A stretch of 64,000 nt of DNA, taken from contig JAPOQD010000180.1 of assembly GCA_026710905.1 (NCBI GenBank), positions 1 through 64,000 of the forward strand. The letters are read 5' to 3'. The notes beneath the pieces were generated by a model. The model was given only the letters and a program-made list of their open reading frames with translations, ran no database searches and was not told where the DNA came from. A program made the position numbers and the translations under genes. This DNA comes from Halieaceae bacterium (lineage in GTDB: Bacteria > Pseudomonadota > Gammaproteobacteria > Pseudomonadales > Halieaceae). Below, in pieces: positions 20,447-28,942 of this stretch (positions are counted from its first letter, which is position 1; every line of letters begins with the position of its first letter).

Positions 20447-21712
20447 ATTATTTTCACATCGGCGTCCAAGCCCCCGCTTACAAGAAAGAGTGCTTTTGAA
20501 GTCCTTTCCGTTGCCCAGTACCGTTGGCTATTCTACGGCAACGTAGCATTTTTCTTCGCCATGTCGGGGCAGATGCTCACCCGCTCCATCCTGGCCTGGG
20601 ATCTCACTGGCAAGGCGACTGCTTTGGCGATGGTTAACCTGGTTGTCTCGGTTCCCATAATCTTTGTTTCCCTGTTGGGCGGAGCGATTACTGACAGAGT
20701 AGAACGGCGGCAACTGACAATTTTTGGCCAATGCCTGATTCTCGCCAACGAGGTGGCCATACTTGCCTTGTTGTTGTCCGATTCACTGCAATTCTGGCAC
20801 ATGCTGTGCACTGCATTCATCTCCGGTTGCGCATTTCCTTTCATCATGCCCGCCCGTATGGCGATTACCTTTTCTGCGGTTGGCCCTCGGCTCATTCAAG
20901 ACGCCATGGCTTTTTCCAACGGGGTAATGAACCTGAGCAGAGTGGCGGGGCCGGCGATTATGGGGGTAATTATCGCGAGCTTTTCAATCAGTAGCGCGTA
21001 CATGGTTTCCTGTACGCTTTATGTGCTTGCCATCGCCTGCATGTTTGGCGTCAAACGCAGCCGTTCGGAAGGTTCGGAAGGCCAACAAAAAGCGTTATTG
21101 GCAGACATAGTCCAGGGGTTTACCTATCTGGGTGAAAATCGCCCGCTTTTAGTCTGCCTGCTATTCGGATGCCTGCCAATGTTTTTGGGAATGCCTGTTC
21201 AGAGCATTCTGGTGATGCTGGCCGAACAATCCTGGCAACAAGGTGAAAGCGGGGTTGGCATACTGATGGCTGTCGGTGGTATCGGCGCAGTGTTAGGTTC
21301 CATCTGGATGGTAAAGCGGGGCAATTCCGATCATCGGCTTACGCTAATGGTCGGATCATTCCTTGGCTATGCCCTGTTGCTCGCCGTGTTTGCCCAAACC
21401 CCGGTGTTCTATATCGCCCTGTTGCCCCTGTTACTTGCAAACATCTTTGTGAGCGCCGGCCACACAGTCAATGGAGTTGCGGTACAACTCCTTGTTGACG
21501 ACAAACTGAGAGGACGTATTAGCAGTTTCATGATGATGTCATTTGGGCTGACACCGATAGGCGTGGTGCCACTGGCGCTGGTTGCGGATCACATTGGCGC
21601 CGCCAATGCCATTTCGATTGCTTGCGCGATTTTAGTGGTTGCCGTAATCGTGTTTTACCTTGCCAGCCCCAGCCTTCGCAACTTGGATGCCCTGGTAAAA
21701 AGAAAACTGTAA
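20447..21712 (+). CDS. MFS transporter, EntS-like, with apparent ATT start codon
   Basis: A major facilitator of the MFS_3 (enterobactin-exporter-like) type with twelve predicted helices. The first in-frame ATG (20561) would cut into helix 1 and lose the conserved FEVLSVAQYRWLFYGN segment. The frame opens after a TGA at 20435-20437 and has no ATG, GTG, TTG or CTG before 20561. It does have GAGGAG (20436-20441) five bases before ATT at 20447. ATT is a rare but known start (infC, pcnB). Either ATT is used, or a repeat insertion removed the original start. The substrate is unknown. Confidence 0.78.
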   Translation: MIFTSASKPPLTRKSAFEVLSVAQYRWLFYGNVAFFFAMSGQMLTRSILAWDLTGKATALAMVNLVVSVPIIFVSLLGGAITDRVERRQLTIFGQCLILANEVAILALLLSDSLQFWHMLCTAFISGCAFPFIMPARMAITFSAVGPRLIQDAMAFSNGVMNLSRVAGPAIMGVIIASFSISSAYMVSCTLYVLAIACMFGVKRSRSEGSEGQQKALLADIVQGFTYLGENRPLLVCLLFGCLPMFLGMPVQSILVMLAEQSWQQGESGVGILMAVGGIGAVLGSIWMVKRGNSDHRLTLMVGSFLGYALLLAVFAQTPVFYIALLPLLLANIFVSAGHTVNGVAVQLLVDDKLRGRISSFMMMSFGLTPIGVVPLALVADHIGAANAISIACAILVVAVIVFYLASPSLRNLDALVKRKL

Positions 21713-21741
21713 TGGGGCACTAAAGGCACTAAAGGGGTGGC

Positions 21742-21829
21742 ACTAAAGGGGTCAAAGCCCTTTAAGCACTCGGGTGACCTGCGGCCGTAGCACTACGAGC
21801 ACTGCTTAAAGGGCTTTGACCCCTTTAGT
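21742..21829. repeat. 88-base perfect inverted repeat, copy 2
   Basis: Arms at 21742-21768 and 21803-21829 are identical to those of copy 1; the 34-base loop differs by one base. It is preceded by partial tandem arm fragments (ACTAAAGG units at about 21719-21740). Together with copy 1 it brackets the MFS gene as direct repeats 1.4 kb apart. Confidence 0.9.
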
Positions 21830-21905
21830 ACATTCATGTCGGCGCAGTCATTCCCACCCCGGACGGAGCAGGGGAGGCGAGTAATTACTCTCCAAATCAA
21901 AATCC

Positions 21906-24074
21906 CTACCGGACAACGACCCTGACGCGGTCAAGGTTTCGAATAACGCCATAGTGCGTGGTCGAGTCACCTTGCCGCTGTGAACCCCCCCGCAATGCGG
22001 GGAACCAGGTTCCGGGCTGGTCAAATTTGTGGGTGATCGAGACGGTAACTTCGCTGGCGCCATCCGCAACGGGCGAACTGAGCGGGAAGGTTCCCGCTCC
22101 GTCGAAATCCCATTCCGCCTTAACCACTGAACCTGCACCCGGCGGGACCGCTATCGTCCCGGTAAAATTGACGGTTTCCCCTGCAGTGACTTCGGCGCGT
22201 TCACCGCCGTTTACCGCGAGAGTAACCACGGGCTGAATACCCTTGCGATTTGCCGCGGAGTCGGGCACCAGCACCTGGCCGTCGATAATCCTGTATTCGG
22301 TGCTCGGCGGGGGCTCGATGCCCTTTTCGGCCCAGGCGGAAACATCGCGCAATGCCTGTTGCAACATGCCCTGATAGGGCACAACCCGTGCTGCATCCTT
22401 AAGCCTGGGTTTGTCAGCATGAAGAGCATGTTCGGTGTAGAAGAGGCGAAAATGCTGGTCGACCTGGCCGCCAAAATGTTGGGCGACACGCTGGCGATAC
22501 CAGTCCGCCTGCCAGGGCATCGCCTCGCGGTCCCACAGTGAAGCCACCACAATCATCTTTCCGTCGAACACCCCGGTCATTTTTGATCCGGAAGTTGCCT
22601 GGACAAAAATCGGTCCAATCAGCATTGGCCGCTGGGGGTAGACCGGCATGCCGTTCTGGTCGCGAAACTGATCCCAGACAGGGAAATCCGGTCCCGGCAC
22701 CTGGTGACGATGGTAGGTCTGCGCCGCCAGGAAGTTCGAGTTGTCCACGCTAACCTCGTCGCCGGCCTTCAGACTCTCGACTGTGGCCTTGTCCCCCGCG
22801 CCGAGAACAACGACATCACCGACGATTCGCGCCAGGGCGTGCTCTTTGCCCATTGCAGCGCCGCTGGTAATAATCAGGTCGCCACCCAGAAAGTCCACTT
22901 CGGGTGGTGTCTGGGCCAAGCGAAAGCCGATCACCTTTTCAGCATCGGCGCCGGCAGGGACCTGAAAGGCGGTGTCTACGTTACCACGGAACTCTTCGAA
23001 CAGATCGGTATGGATGCGCAAACTTGCCGCTGCCGCCGCCGTGACAGGCTCTGCGATAGTGGTTTCAAAGCGGAGACGATAGCCGTCAAAACTTTCGGGG
23101 TTATCGAAGCCCAGATAACCCGGTTTGGTCCAGAATTCGGTAAAGTAACTGGGGTCGGCTGCCCTGACACCCTGGTAGAGCAGGGCAAAGCCATGCAGAC
23201 CCATGCTCTTGTAGCCGAACCACGCCTGGGGAGGGAAGCCCATCCGGGTTACTTCTCGCAGTGCCTCGCTTTCCTCTTTGTCAAGCCCTGCATGGGGATT
23301 GCCGCTGCCCCCCGGTTCCAGCGCGTCAACGATTTGCGGAAATTTGTCTTTCAGGATACGCATCGCGTGCATGCGCACCGAAAACATGTTCGGGATTGCC
23401 ATGGTGGAACCGATTACGTAGGGCACCACCCCGTCCCATACGCCTTTTGTATTCTCGATTGAGCCAATGGTGCGAAAACCGCCGCCTGAGCCACCATAGG
23501 CGTAGCCAAAGGGACGCTTGCCGGTGGCGTAAATCTGTTGCGCCACCAGGCGGGAAAAGCGGGCAGCCGCCGCGTTGGCGCGATAGGCGGTAATGGTGGG
23601 ATCCATAGGGGTACCTGTCGGCACCGAGAGATCCAGGTGCCCACCACCATTGGTTTCGATAAAATAAGCGCCGCTGTCGATGGAGAATCCGATCTTGTTA
23701 TATTCACCGGCAGGCACTTTGGGGGCCAGATTCTCGCTTTCCGGAATGGGGGTGATGTGCTGGAAAAATCGGCCCTCGTATTGATCTGACGGCGGGAAGT
23801 AGAAGGAGAAACGTGTTTCCGTGCCCTCGAAGCCACCGTGGATATAGCGATGGCGTACAGGGGTATCGCGCCACTCATCGATGTCAATGTAGGGGGCGGA
23901 AAATAGCGGATCCGCGCTGACAGCCTCGCCGGACATTGCCGGCGACGCTTCCCCGGCCAGACTGGCCTGTCCCTCGATTTTTCTTGAGCAGGCCCCAATC
24001 ACTGATAGTCCGGCCATCAGCAGAACCAGCCCTGCTATTCGGTGTAGGGGCGGTTGGCAGGTAATACCTTGCAT
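21906..24074 (-). CDS. Large hydrolase-like lipoprotein with C-terminal PKD-like domain
   Basis: A protein of about 722 residues with a lipobox leader (LLMAGLSVIGAC), so it is likely an outer- or inner-membrane lipoprotein. A central region with GYAYGGSGGGFRTIG near residue 190 recalls the nucleophile elbow of tannase-like or other alpha/beta hydrolases, and a distal ..FRLFYTEHALHAD.. could carry the His. The last ~100 residues (VTAGETVNFTGTI, AEWDFDGAGTF, KFDQPGTW) form a PKD-like beta domain. The start at 24074 is chosen for the signal peptide. The exact enzyme class is not assignable. Confidence 0.6.
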   Translation of the reverse strand: MQGITCQPPLHRIAGLVLLMAGLSVIGACSRKIEGQASLAGEASPAMSGEAVSADPLFSAPYIDIDEWRDTPVRHRYIHGGFEGTETRFSFYFPPSDQYEGRFFQHITPIPESENLAPKVPAGEYNKIGFSIDSGAYFIETNGGGHLDLSVPTGTPMDPTITAYRANAAAARFSRLVAQQIYATGKRPFGYAYGGSGGGFRTIGSIENTKGVWDGVVPYVIGSTMAIPNMFSVRMHAMRILKDKFPQIVDALEPGGSGNPHAGLDKEESEALREVTRMGFPPQAWFGYKSMGLHGFALLYQGVRAADPSYFTEFWTKPGYLGFDNPESFDGYRLRFETTIAEPVTAAAAASLRIHTDLFEEFRGNVDTAFQVPAGADAEKVIGFRLAQTPPEVDFLGGDLIITSGAAMGKEHALARIVGDVVVLGAGDKATVESLKAGDEVSVDNSNFLAAQTYHRHQVPGPDFPVWDQFRDQNGMPVYPQRPMLIGPIFVQATSGSKMTGVFDGKMIVVASLWDREAMPWQADWYRQRVAQHFGGQVDQHFRLFYTEHALHADKPRLKDAARVVPYQGMLQQALRDVSAWAEKGIEPPPSTEYRIIDGQVLVPDSAANRKGIQPVVTLAVNGGERAEVTAGETVNFTGTIAVPPGAGSVVKAEWDFDGAGTFPLSSPVADGASEVTVSITHKFDQPGTWFPALRGGSQRQGDSTTHYGVIRNLDRVRVVVR

Positions 24075-24232
24075 TTTTATGCTTGTCTCCGTTTGAAAAG
24101 TTTGGGTGAGAGTGGTCATCATAAAACCACTCCCGTTCACAGTGAATCCTTTTTATGCTTCCGTTGGAGATTCTTTGATGTTTGCCTCGATAGGCGCTTT
24201 CCGTTTTCGAAGGACTAGCAACGTAACTACCA

Positions 24233-24290
24233 AGGGACACCTGTCATTTCCAACCAAGACGGGAAAGAGGTGGGTGTCCTGTATCCCTTT
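24233..24290. repeat. Dispersed palindromic repeat (GGACACC/GGTGTCC family), copy 1
   Basis: Degenerate copy: GGGACACCTGTCATTTC, then GAAAGAGGTGGGTGTCCTGTA. Same orientation as all other copies in the window. It lies between two divergent genes. Confidence 0.65.
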
Positions 24291-24306
24291 CCAGTTTCCC
24301 CGGATT

Positions 24307-24924
24307 TTACAAGCTACTCATCAGGAAACCCGACAAGGCGGCATAATTCGGCGAGAGATTGGGAGAAACCTGCTTTTTGACCTCCGCCAACAGCTTTTGA
24401 TATCCCTGGTAAAACTGCCAGGAAGGTGTGGGGTGATATTCGAGATCCTGTACTTCAAGATAGGCAAGAATGCCTTTGGCCGTGGTTGGCTTGACGAAGG
24501 CCTCCTTGCGTGGGGCGAAGTAAAAGGGAACCGCGGAGATCAGTGACCACTTGGCCAGCTTGTAATGCGCCAACATACCGAGCAGTTCTTCGAAACCCTG
24601 CCGCTTGCTGCGCCCGTACAGACGTTTTTCCATGGCATCGGCCAATGCCTGTTTCTCATTGGTGTTGAGAGACTGAATGAAGTCGCGAAACCGTGGCTTC
24701 TCAAAACGCGACACCATGGACGAGCGGCTCACAATCTTGAGGATGGTCTCCGCCATATTGGCAGGTTGGTTGAATGCCGCGCGGCCCAGATTGGCCTGGG
24801 CAAAATCCACCAGCTTGCCGACATTGTGTTTCTTCTTGATATAGGCCATGCCCGGATCATCGAAGCCATCCGGAAAACGGGCCATGAAGTTCGCTTCCGC
24901 CTGATTGAGTTTATCGATATTCAT
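24307..24924 (-). CDS. Conserved hypothetical protein
   Basis: A 205-residue soluble, basic, alpha-helical protein with no membrane segment and no recognised motif. The distinctive run is FYFAPRKEAFVKPTTAKGILAYLEV near residue 140. It looks like a real gene (even codon use, no competing frame). The ATG at 24924 is taken; a TTG at 24957 has poorer context. It lies alone between the lipoprotein and oxygenase genes. The function is not known. Confidence 0.55.
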   Translation of the reverse strand: MNIDKLNQAEANFMARFPDGFDDPGMAYIKKKHNVGKLVDFAQANLGRAAFNQPANMAETILKIVSRSSMVSRFEKPRFRDFIQSLNTNEKQALADAMEKRLYGRSKRQGFEELLGMLAHYKLAKWSLISAVPFYFAPRKEAFVKPTTAKGILAYLEVQDLEYHPTPSWQFYQGYQKLLAEVKKQVSPNLSPNYAALSGFLMSSL

Positions 24925-25046
24925 GATTGAAGTGTCACGATTATTCTTCGCCTCCAATGATCCAATAAAACTGCTTCAGGCGCATTTCACCTTGAAACAG
25001 GGGCCTGCGTACAGGCTCACTCCTGCTTGGAAAAGACTGCGCCGGG

Positions 25047-25808
25047 TCAGTAGGTGAGTGATTCCTTGGCATTGCTGATGGGCTTGCCGGTGAGCAGACG
25101 GCCCAGTTTCTTGAACATCAGTTGCAGTGGCCGGTACTCCTCGAACACCACGATAAACACCTTGCGATACTTGCCTTCTGGGCAGCGGATAGGTTTTACC
25201 CCATGCCAGGAATTGCCGCGGCGCCCGAAAATGATACTGCGGTTATCCATGGTTTGGGCCGGAAATTGGGCGTCAAACTCCTCGAAATCCGGAGCACTGT
25301 AAGTGGGAAAGCGGCCCTTGTCATCGAGAATCACGGTTTCCCCGCCCCAGCTTGGGTCCCAATCATCCGCACTGTTCAAGTAGAAAATCTGCGAGCCGAG
25401 TTTGCCCCTGGAGTCGCAGTGGGGGCCCACTTCGGCCCCGTTGGGAGTGTAGTGCCAATGAAAACGCAGCCGTACCCTGGAGACCCGGAGCAGCCGGCAA
25501 ATAAAGTTGCGATAGACGTCGCTGAGCATTTCTTCCATGAATCTGCGCCACGGATCCGGCAGTTCCATTCCTGCCACATAATCGAGAATATAGCGGTCGT
25601 GTGAAGCCTGCCCGCTCTTGCGCTGTTTGCCGAACGAAGCCGTGAAGCATTCCAGAGGGGGGGCGCTTTCCAGCAATTCCCGATAGGCCTCGTCACGAAT
25701 GAATTCCTGCGGATTGACCCAGGGGAACGGTTGCTTTTGCTGAAATTCCGGGGCGTCGATACTGTCCATGAGCGCCTGGTTCAGATAGCGGGTGGCAGTC
25801 TGCGTCAT
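25047..25808 (-). CDS. 2OG-Fe(II) oxygenase family protein
   Basis: A 253-residue protein with a double-stranded beta-helix layout. The Fe ligands are HxD in VGPHCDS (about 145) and a distal His in NSWHGVKPI, with a later Arg/Lys (KYRKVFIVVF) placed to bind 2-oxoglutarate. It resembles bacterial prolyl-4-hydroxylase-like proteins. It hydroxylates an unknown small molecule or peptide. No operon partner is apparent. Confidence 0.8.
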   Translation of the reverse strand: MTQTATRYLNQALMDSIDAPEFQQKQPFPWVNPQEFIRDEAYRELLESAPPLECFTASFGKQRKSGQASHDRYILDYVAGMELPDPWRRFMEEMLSDVYRNFICRLLRVSRVRLRFHWHYTPNGAEVGPHCDSRGKLGSQIFYLNSADDWDPSWGGETVILDDKGRFPTYSAPDFEEFDAQFPAQTMDNRSIIFGRRGNSWHGVKPIRCPEGKYRKVFIVVFEEYRPLQLMFKKLGRLLTGKPISNAKESLTY

Positions 25809-25943
25809 CAGAAAATGCGCCTGAGCAACAGAAAGATGTTCATCCTTTCGTACCAGTAAAATCTGCAGCGCATCTTATCAAGGATAGGCATGGATGCCAT
25901 AGATCATGTTTTCTGTTGCGACAAACACGCGCTGACACCAAGC

Positions 25944-26008
25944 CGGAAAAAAGGGGTCAGAGCCCTTTAATCCCACGGGAAAAAAGGGGTCTGACCCCTT
26001 TTTTTTCA
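25944..26008. repeat. GGGGTC palindromic repeat / terminator-like hairpin
   Basis: Two AAAAAGGGGTC units. The second forms a near-perfect 23-base palindrome at 25981-26003 (AAAAAGGGGTC-T-GACCCCTTTTT) ending in a T run. It can act as a bidirectional terminator between the flanking genes and shares the GGGGTC core with the 88-base elements. Confidence 0.65.
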
Positions 26009-26029
26009 GTCTGGTTCAGGTTCCCGGCA

Positions 26030-26662
26030 TCAGGCCGGAGAGAGCACGAAGTCGAAGCGCCCGAGCCAGCCCTCCGGGTTGCGGCTCAGGCTGAGCAGGA
26101 GGTCTTCGCGAAAGATTCCGTCTCGAGCGTTCTCGACCGGCCGGTCGGGAAAGAAGAGCTGACTGGTGAGGAGCCGCGTGGATGCGCCCTGGACCTTGAC
26201 ATGGATGTGCGAGGTACGCCTTCGATAGCGAGCGGGCCGGATGGTCTCGAATCGAAACGCGCCGGCGGAGTCGGTGAATTGATGGCCGCGATAACGAAAA
26301 CCCGAGTTGTCGTAGCGGCCGTTTTCATCGCTGTGCCAGATGTCGACCACGGCGCCCGCGACGGGTTGGCAGTCCGGGGTTAGCACCAATCCATGCAGGA
26401 CGAGCGGCTGACCGCGTGTATCCGGTTCCCGCAAATTGGCCCTCGCCGGCGTCTGCGGCGAGTAGTACGGTCCCTCAGTTTTTCTGGGCGTGGCGCGCGT
26501 ACAGGCGAGCGGGGCTGTGAGCCCCAGGGAGCGGTCGGCGGCGGGGCCCGAAAATGCATAAGCCAAAGCAGAGGGACGGCTGAATGCCGCGAGCGGTAGC
26601 GCCACGATAGCCGTGGCGGCGGAAGCCACGGCGGTCCGGCGGGTGATGGTGCGCTTTGACAT
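26030..26662 (-). CDS. Exported intradiol ring-cleavage dioxygenase
   Basis: A 210-residue protein of the protocatechuate 3,4-dioxygenase beta/catechol dioxygenase fold. It has the Fe(III) ligand pattern Tyr (NGRYDN), Tyr (PARYRRR) and two His (SHIHV). The N-terminus KRTITRRTAVASAATA is Tat-like, matching a group of exported intradiol dioxygenases of uncertain substrate. It opens a catechol-type ring between the hydroxyls if active. It lies downstream of the O-methyltransferase on the same strand, separated by a hairpin. Confidence 0.82.
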   Translation of the reverse strand: MSKRTITRRTAVASAATAIVALPLAAFSRPSALAYAFSGPAADRSLGLTAPLACTRATPRKTEGPYYSPQTPARANLREPDTRGQPLVLHGLVLTPDCQPVAGAVVDIWHSDENGRYDNSGFRYRGHQFTDSAGAFRFETIRPARYRRRTSHIHVKVQGASTRLLTSQLFFPDRPVENARDGIFREDLLLSLSRNPEGWLGRFDFVLSPA

Positions 26663-26750
26663 CCGGGGAGAATATCATGAGCGGGGCGACCCTCCAATCA
26701 AACTGGCCGCTCGCCGTCCTGGTGATGTGGAGGCCGAGAGAAGCACGAAT

Positions 26751-26800
26751 GGGGTCGGTGAAATTTGAGAGTATTTCTCAATTGTCACCGACCCCTTTTT
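26751..26800. terminator. Hairpin with T run
   Basis: Arms GGGGTCGGTGA (26751-26761) and TCACCGACCCC (26785-26795) with an inner GAGA/TCTC stem, followed by TTTTT. The U run would follow on + strand transcripts. A related GGTGACAC hairpin lies at about 27531-27570, so this may also be a repeat family. Confidence 0.55.
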
Positions 26801-26807
26801 CACATTC

Positions 26808-27443
26808 TCAAGGCGTTTTTACCTTGCAACCGATGTCCAGGCCGTTGCCGATATCGAGCAGCACGCCCTCCATATCGGGTTTGGCCCGCACCGCTGCGCG
26901 GTAGGCTGCCGCGTTGGGCTGAGAATACTCTGGAAACAGCATATTGTCCGCCACCAGGATCGCACCGTCCGCCAGCATGGGGTAGAGGGTTTCGAAGCAG
27001 GGTACGTAGAGGTCTTTCCACAAATCGATGAATACAAAATCCACCGGGCCAGGCTGATCTTCCAGTAGCGCGACTGCATCGCCCAGGAGCCATTCAACGT
27101 GATCGGCGAGCCCGGCTTCGCCAAGGCGCTCTTTCGCATATGCATGCTTTTCGGCGACCAATTCGTAGGTGTAGACCTTGCCCCCCGTGCGCTGTGCGGC
27201 GCTTGCCAAAAACAGTGTCGAGAAGCCAAAGGATGTTCCCAATTCAACAATCGTCTTCGCGCCCGCGCCCACAACCAGGTCGACCAGCAGCCTGGCCGCC
27301 TCCTCGCCGACTTCCAGTAGCATCTGGTCGAGGTGGCCGACGACTTGCTCGCGCGGGGTTGACTGAATCCACTCGCGTTCGGCTTCAATCCGTTCACGGT
27401 AGTGGTTTAGTACTCGGGTGAAAGCCGTGTCGTCCGATGCCAT
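26808..27443 (-). CDS. SAM-dependent O-methyltransferase
   Basis: A 211-residue class I methyltransferase of the caffeoyl-CoA/catechol O-methyltransferase group. Motif I is VELGTSFGFSTLF, followed by motif II-like acidic residues and VDFVFIDLWKDLY as the metal-site/motif IV region. It methylates a catechol-like hydroxyl (family inference). The start at 27443 is chosen because AGGAG lies eight bases upstream; the longer frame upstream has no support. Its neighbour is the intradiol dioxygenase, also a catechol-type enzyme. Confidence 0.85.
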   Translation of the reverse strand: MASDDTAFTRVLNHYRERIEAEREWIQSTPREQVVGHLDQMLLEVGEEAARLLVDLVVGAGAKTIVELGTSFGFSTLFLASAAQRTGGKVYTYELVAEKHAYAKERLGEAGLADHVEWLLGDAVALLEDQPGPVDFVFIDLWKDLYVPCFETLYPMLADGAILVADNMLFPEYSQPNAAAYRAAVRAKPDMEGVLLDIGNGLDIGCKVKTP

Positions 27444-27993
27444 GTGTGTAACTCCTTTTCTCTGGGATTTGTGCCTGACAGCGCCTGATTCTTGCGGTGT
27501 ACCCCGATTCCCGCCACGCGACGAAAGGGCTCGGTGACACATGCGAGTAATTCACAAGTGTCACCGGCCCTGTCCACAGTGCTTACTTTTCGACCAAAAA
27601 GAGTCCTGAATTCCAGTATACGGTATTGCGTGATATTACACCGTATTGAAATATATTCAAAAATGGGAGATTTTGACCATTTATTGAGGGTTTTGACGCT
27701 TTTGGGGATATTTCCAGCCGATTCCAGACCAAGCCTGCCACCCATTCCACGCCAATGTGAAACCGAAACAGGACAACCAAAACGAAACCAAAACAGTACA
27801 CCCATCGAAACCAAAACAGGACACCCATAAATTACCAAAACAGGACACCCATAAATTGAATCAACCGAGAACCGTAAGACACCCGAACCAGGACACTCAT
27901 AATTTCCCCAAAAGATGTGGGTGTCATGTTTTGCCTCGGTGTCCTATATTGGCCCCCCGAGTGAAGGCAATCCTTGGATGATGAGGGCGATTC
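27444..27993. repeat. Non-coding region with repeat arms (family copy 2)
   Basis: 550 bases without a credible gene. It holds a GGTGACAC/GTGTCACC hairpin (about 27531-27570). From about 27758 there are several copies of the left arm CCAAAACAGGACACCCATAAATT in tandem, then one right arm (GTGGGTGTC at about 27917-27925 and GGTGTCCTATATTGGCC near 27938-27954). It looks like a multi-unit form of the dispersed repeat. The AT-rich stretch 27600-27720 is unexplained. Confidence 0.6.
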
Positions 27994-28569
27994 ATGGGGC
28001 GTAAGTCGACGATAGGGAGAATGGATTCAGGTGAATACAGCTTCGCGGCCATCGATTTCGAAACCGCCAATTACGGTCGTGACAGCGCCTGCGCAATTGG
28101 GGTAGCAATTGTGCGAGAGGGCCGCATGGTGGCATTGGAACGGCGCCTGATCCGTCCGCCCACAGAGGAATTCTTTTTCACGCATATTCATGGTCTGACT
28201 TGGGAAGATGTGCGAAGCGCACCTGCATTCGCGGAAGTATGGGGTGATCTCTATCCCGCTTTCGCCGATGTAGACTTTCTGGCGGCCCATAACGCCTCAT
28301 TCGACCGCGGCGTACTCAACGCCTGCTGTGGGGGTCATCGGCTAAGCCGACCCACGCAGGGATTTGTCTGCACCGTACAGGTAGCCCGTTCCATTTTTAA
28401 TATACGCCCGACCAGGCTCTCCGACGTTTGCCGGCATTTGCGGATACCGCTGGACCACCACGAAGCCGGTTCCGATGCTGAGGCTTGCGCACGAATCATC
28501 CTTGCCGCGGCGGAACGCGGTTGGCGCCCATCTGTGAGGCAAAACGGGACACCCATCATTTCAAGATAA
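27994..28569 (+). CDS. DEDDh exonuclease (DnaQ epsilon-like)
   Basis: A 191-residue 3'-5' exonuclease of the DnaQ/epsilon group. ExoI is FAAIDFETANYG, ExoII has AAHNASFDRGVL, and ExoIII has HHEAGSDAEACA, so D-E-D-H-D are present. It is probably a repair or defence-associated exonuclease rather than the replicative subunit. The last 10 codons and the stop come from the left arm of a dispersed repeat (NGTPIISR-stop), so the original C-terminus has been replaced. AGGG lies before the ATG. Confidence 0.85.
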   Translation: MGRKSTIGRMDSGEYSFAAIDFETANYGRDSACAIGVAIVREGRMVALERRLIRPPTEEFFFTHIHGLTWEDVRSAPAFAEVWGDLYPAFADVDFLAAHNASFDRGVLNACCGGHRLSRPTQGFVCTVQVARSIFNIRPTRLSDVCRHLRIPLDHHEAGSDAEACARIILAAAERGWRPSVRQNGTPIISR

Positions 28570-28770
28570 GTAATCGGCGCCGCCAAAAGAAGTGGGTGTC
28601 CTGTATACCCCCCCCTCCTGTATACAGACGAAACGGGACACCCATCATTTTCAAGACGAAACGGGACACCCATCATTTTCAAGACCTATCAGAACAACAA
28701 TCTGCGCCGCCGAAAGAGGTGGGTGTCCTGTATTAGCCCTGTAGGTGTCCTGTATTAGCCCTGTATTAGC
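28541..28770. repeat. Dispersed palindromic repeat, copies 3 and 4
   Basis: Copy 3 (about 28541-28605) is a full unit: GGGACACCCATCATTTCAAG, then ATCGGCGCCGCC, then GTGGGTGTCCTGTATA. Copy 4 (about 28630-28770) has two tandem left arms, one centre, and a right arm followed by extra GTGTCCTGTATTAGCC fragments. Both are in the same orientation. Copy 3 overlaps the exonuclease 3' end. Confidence 0.85.
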
Positions 28771-28942
28771 CGTTACAATCGATAGTTGGTACAGCTACCT
28801 CGACGGGCTCTATTACCAAGCCTCGAAAGTGCCTCAGAATGGGGTTCCTGAATATCCATGTTAGTGAGGGAAGTCCGGCCAATGACTGAGTAGAATCGCC
28901 GTTGAGCCGTATCGAGCTTATAAGAAATTGCTAGGAGAAACA

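Noticed and set aside
27758-27954. CRISPR array
   Set aside because: GGACACCCAT units recur a few times, but spacing is irregular, units are arms of a palindrome, and no cas genes are nearby.
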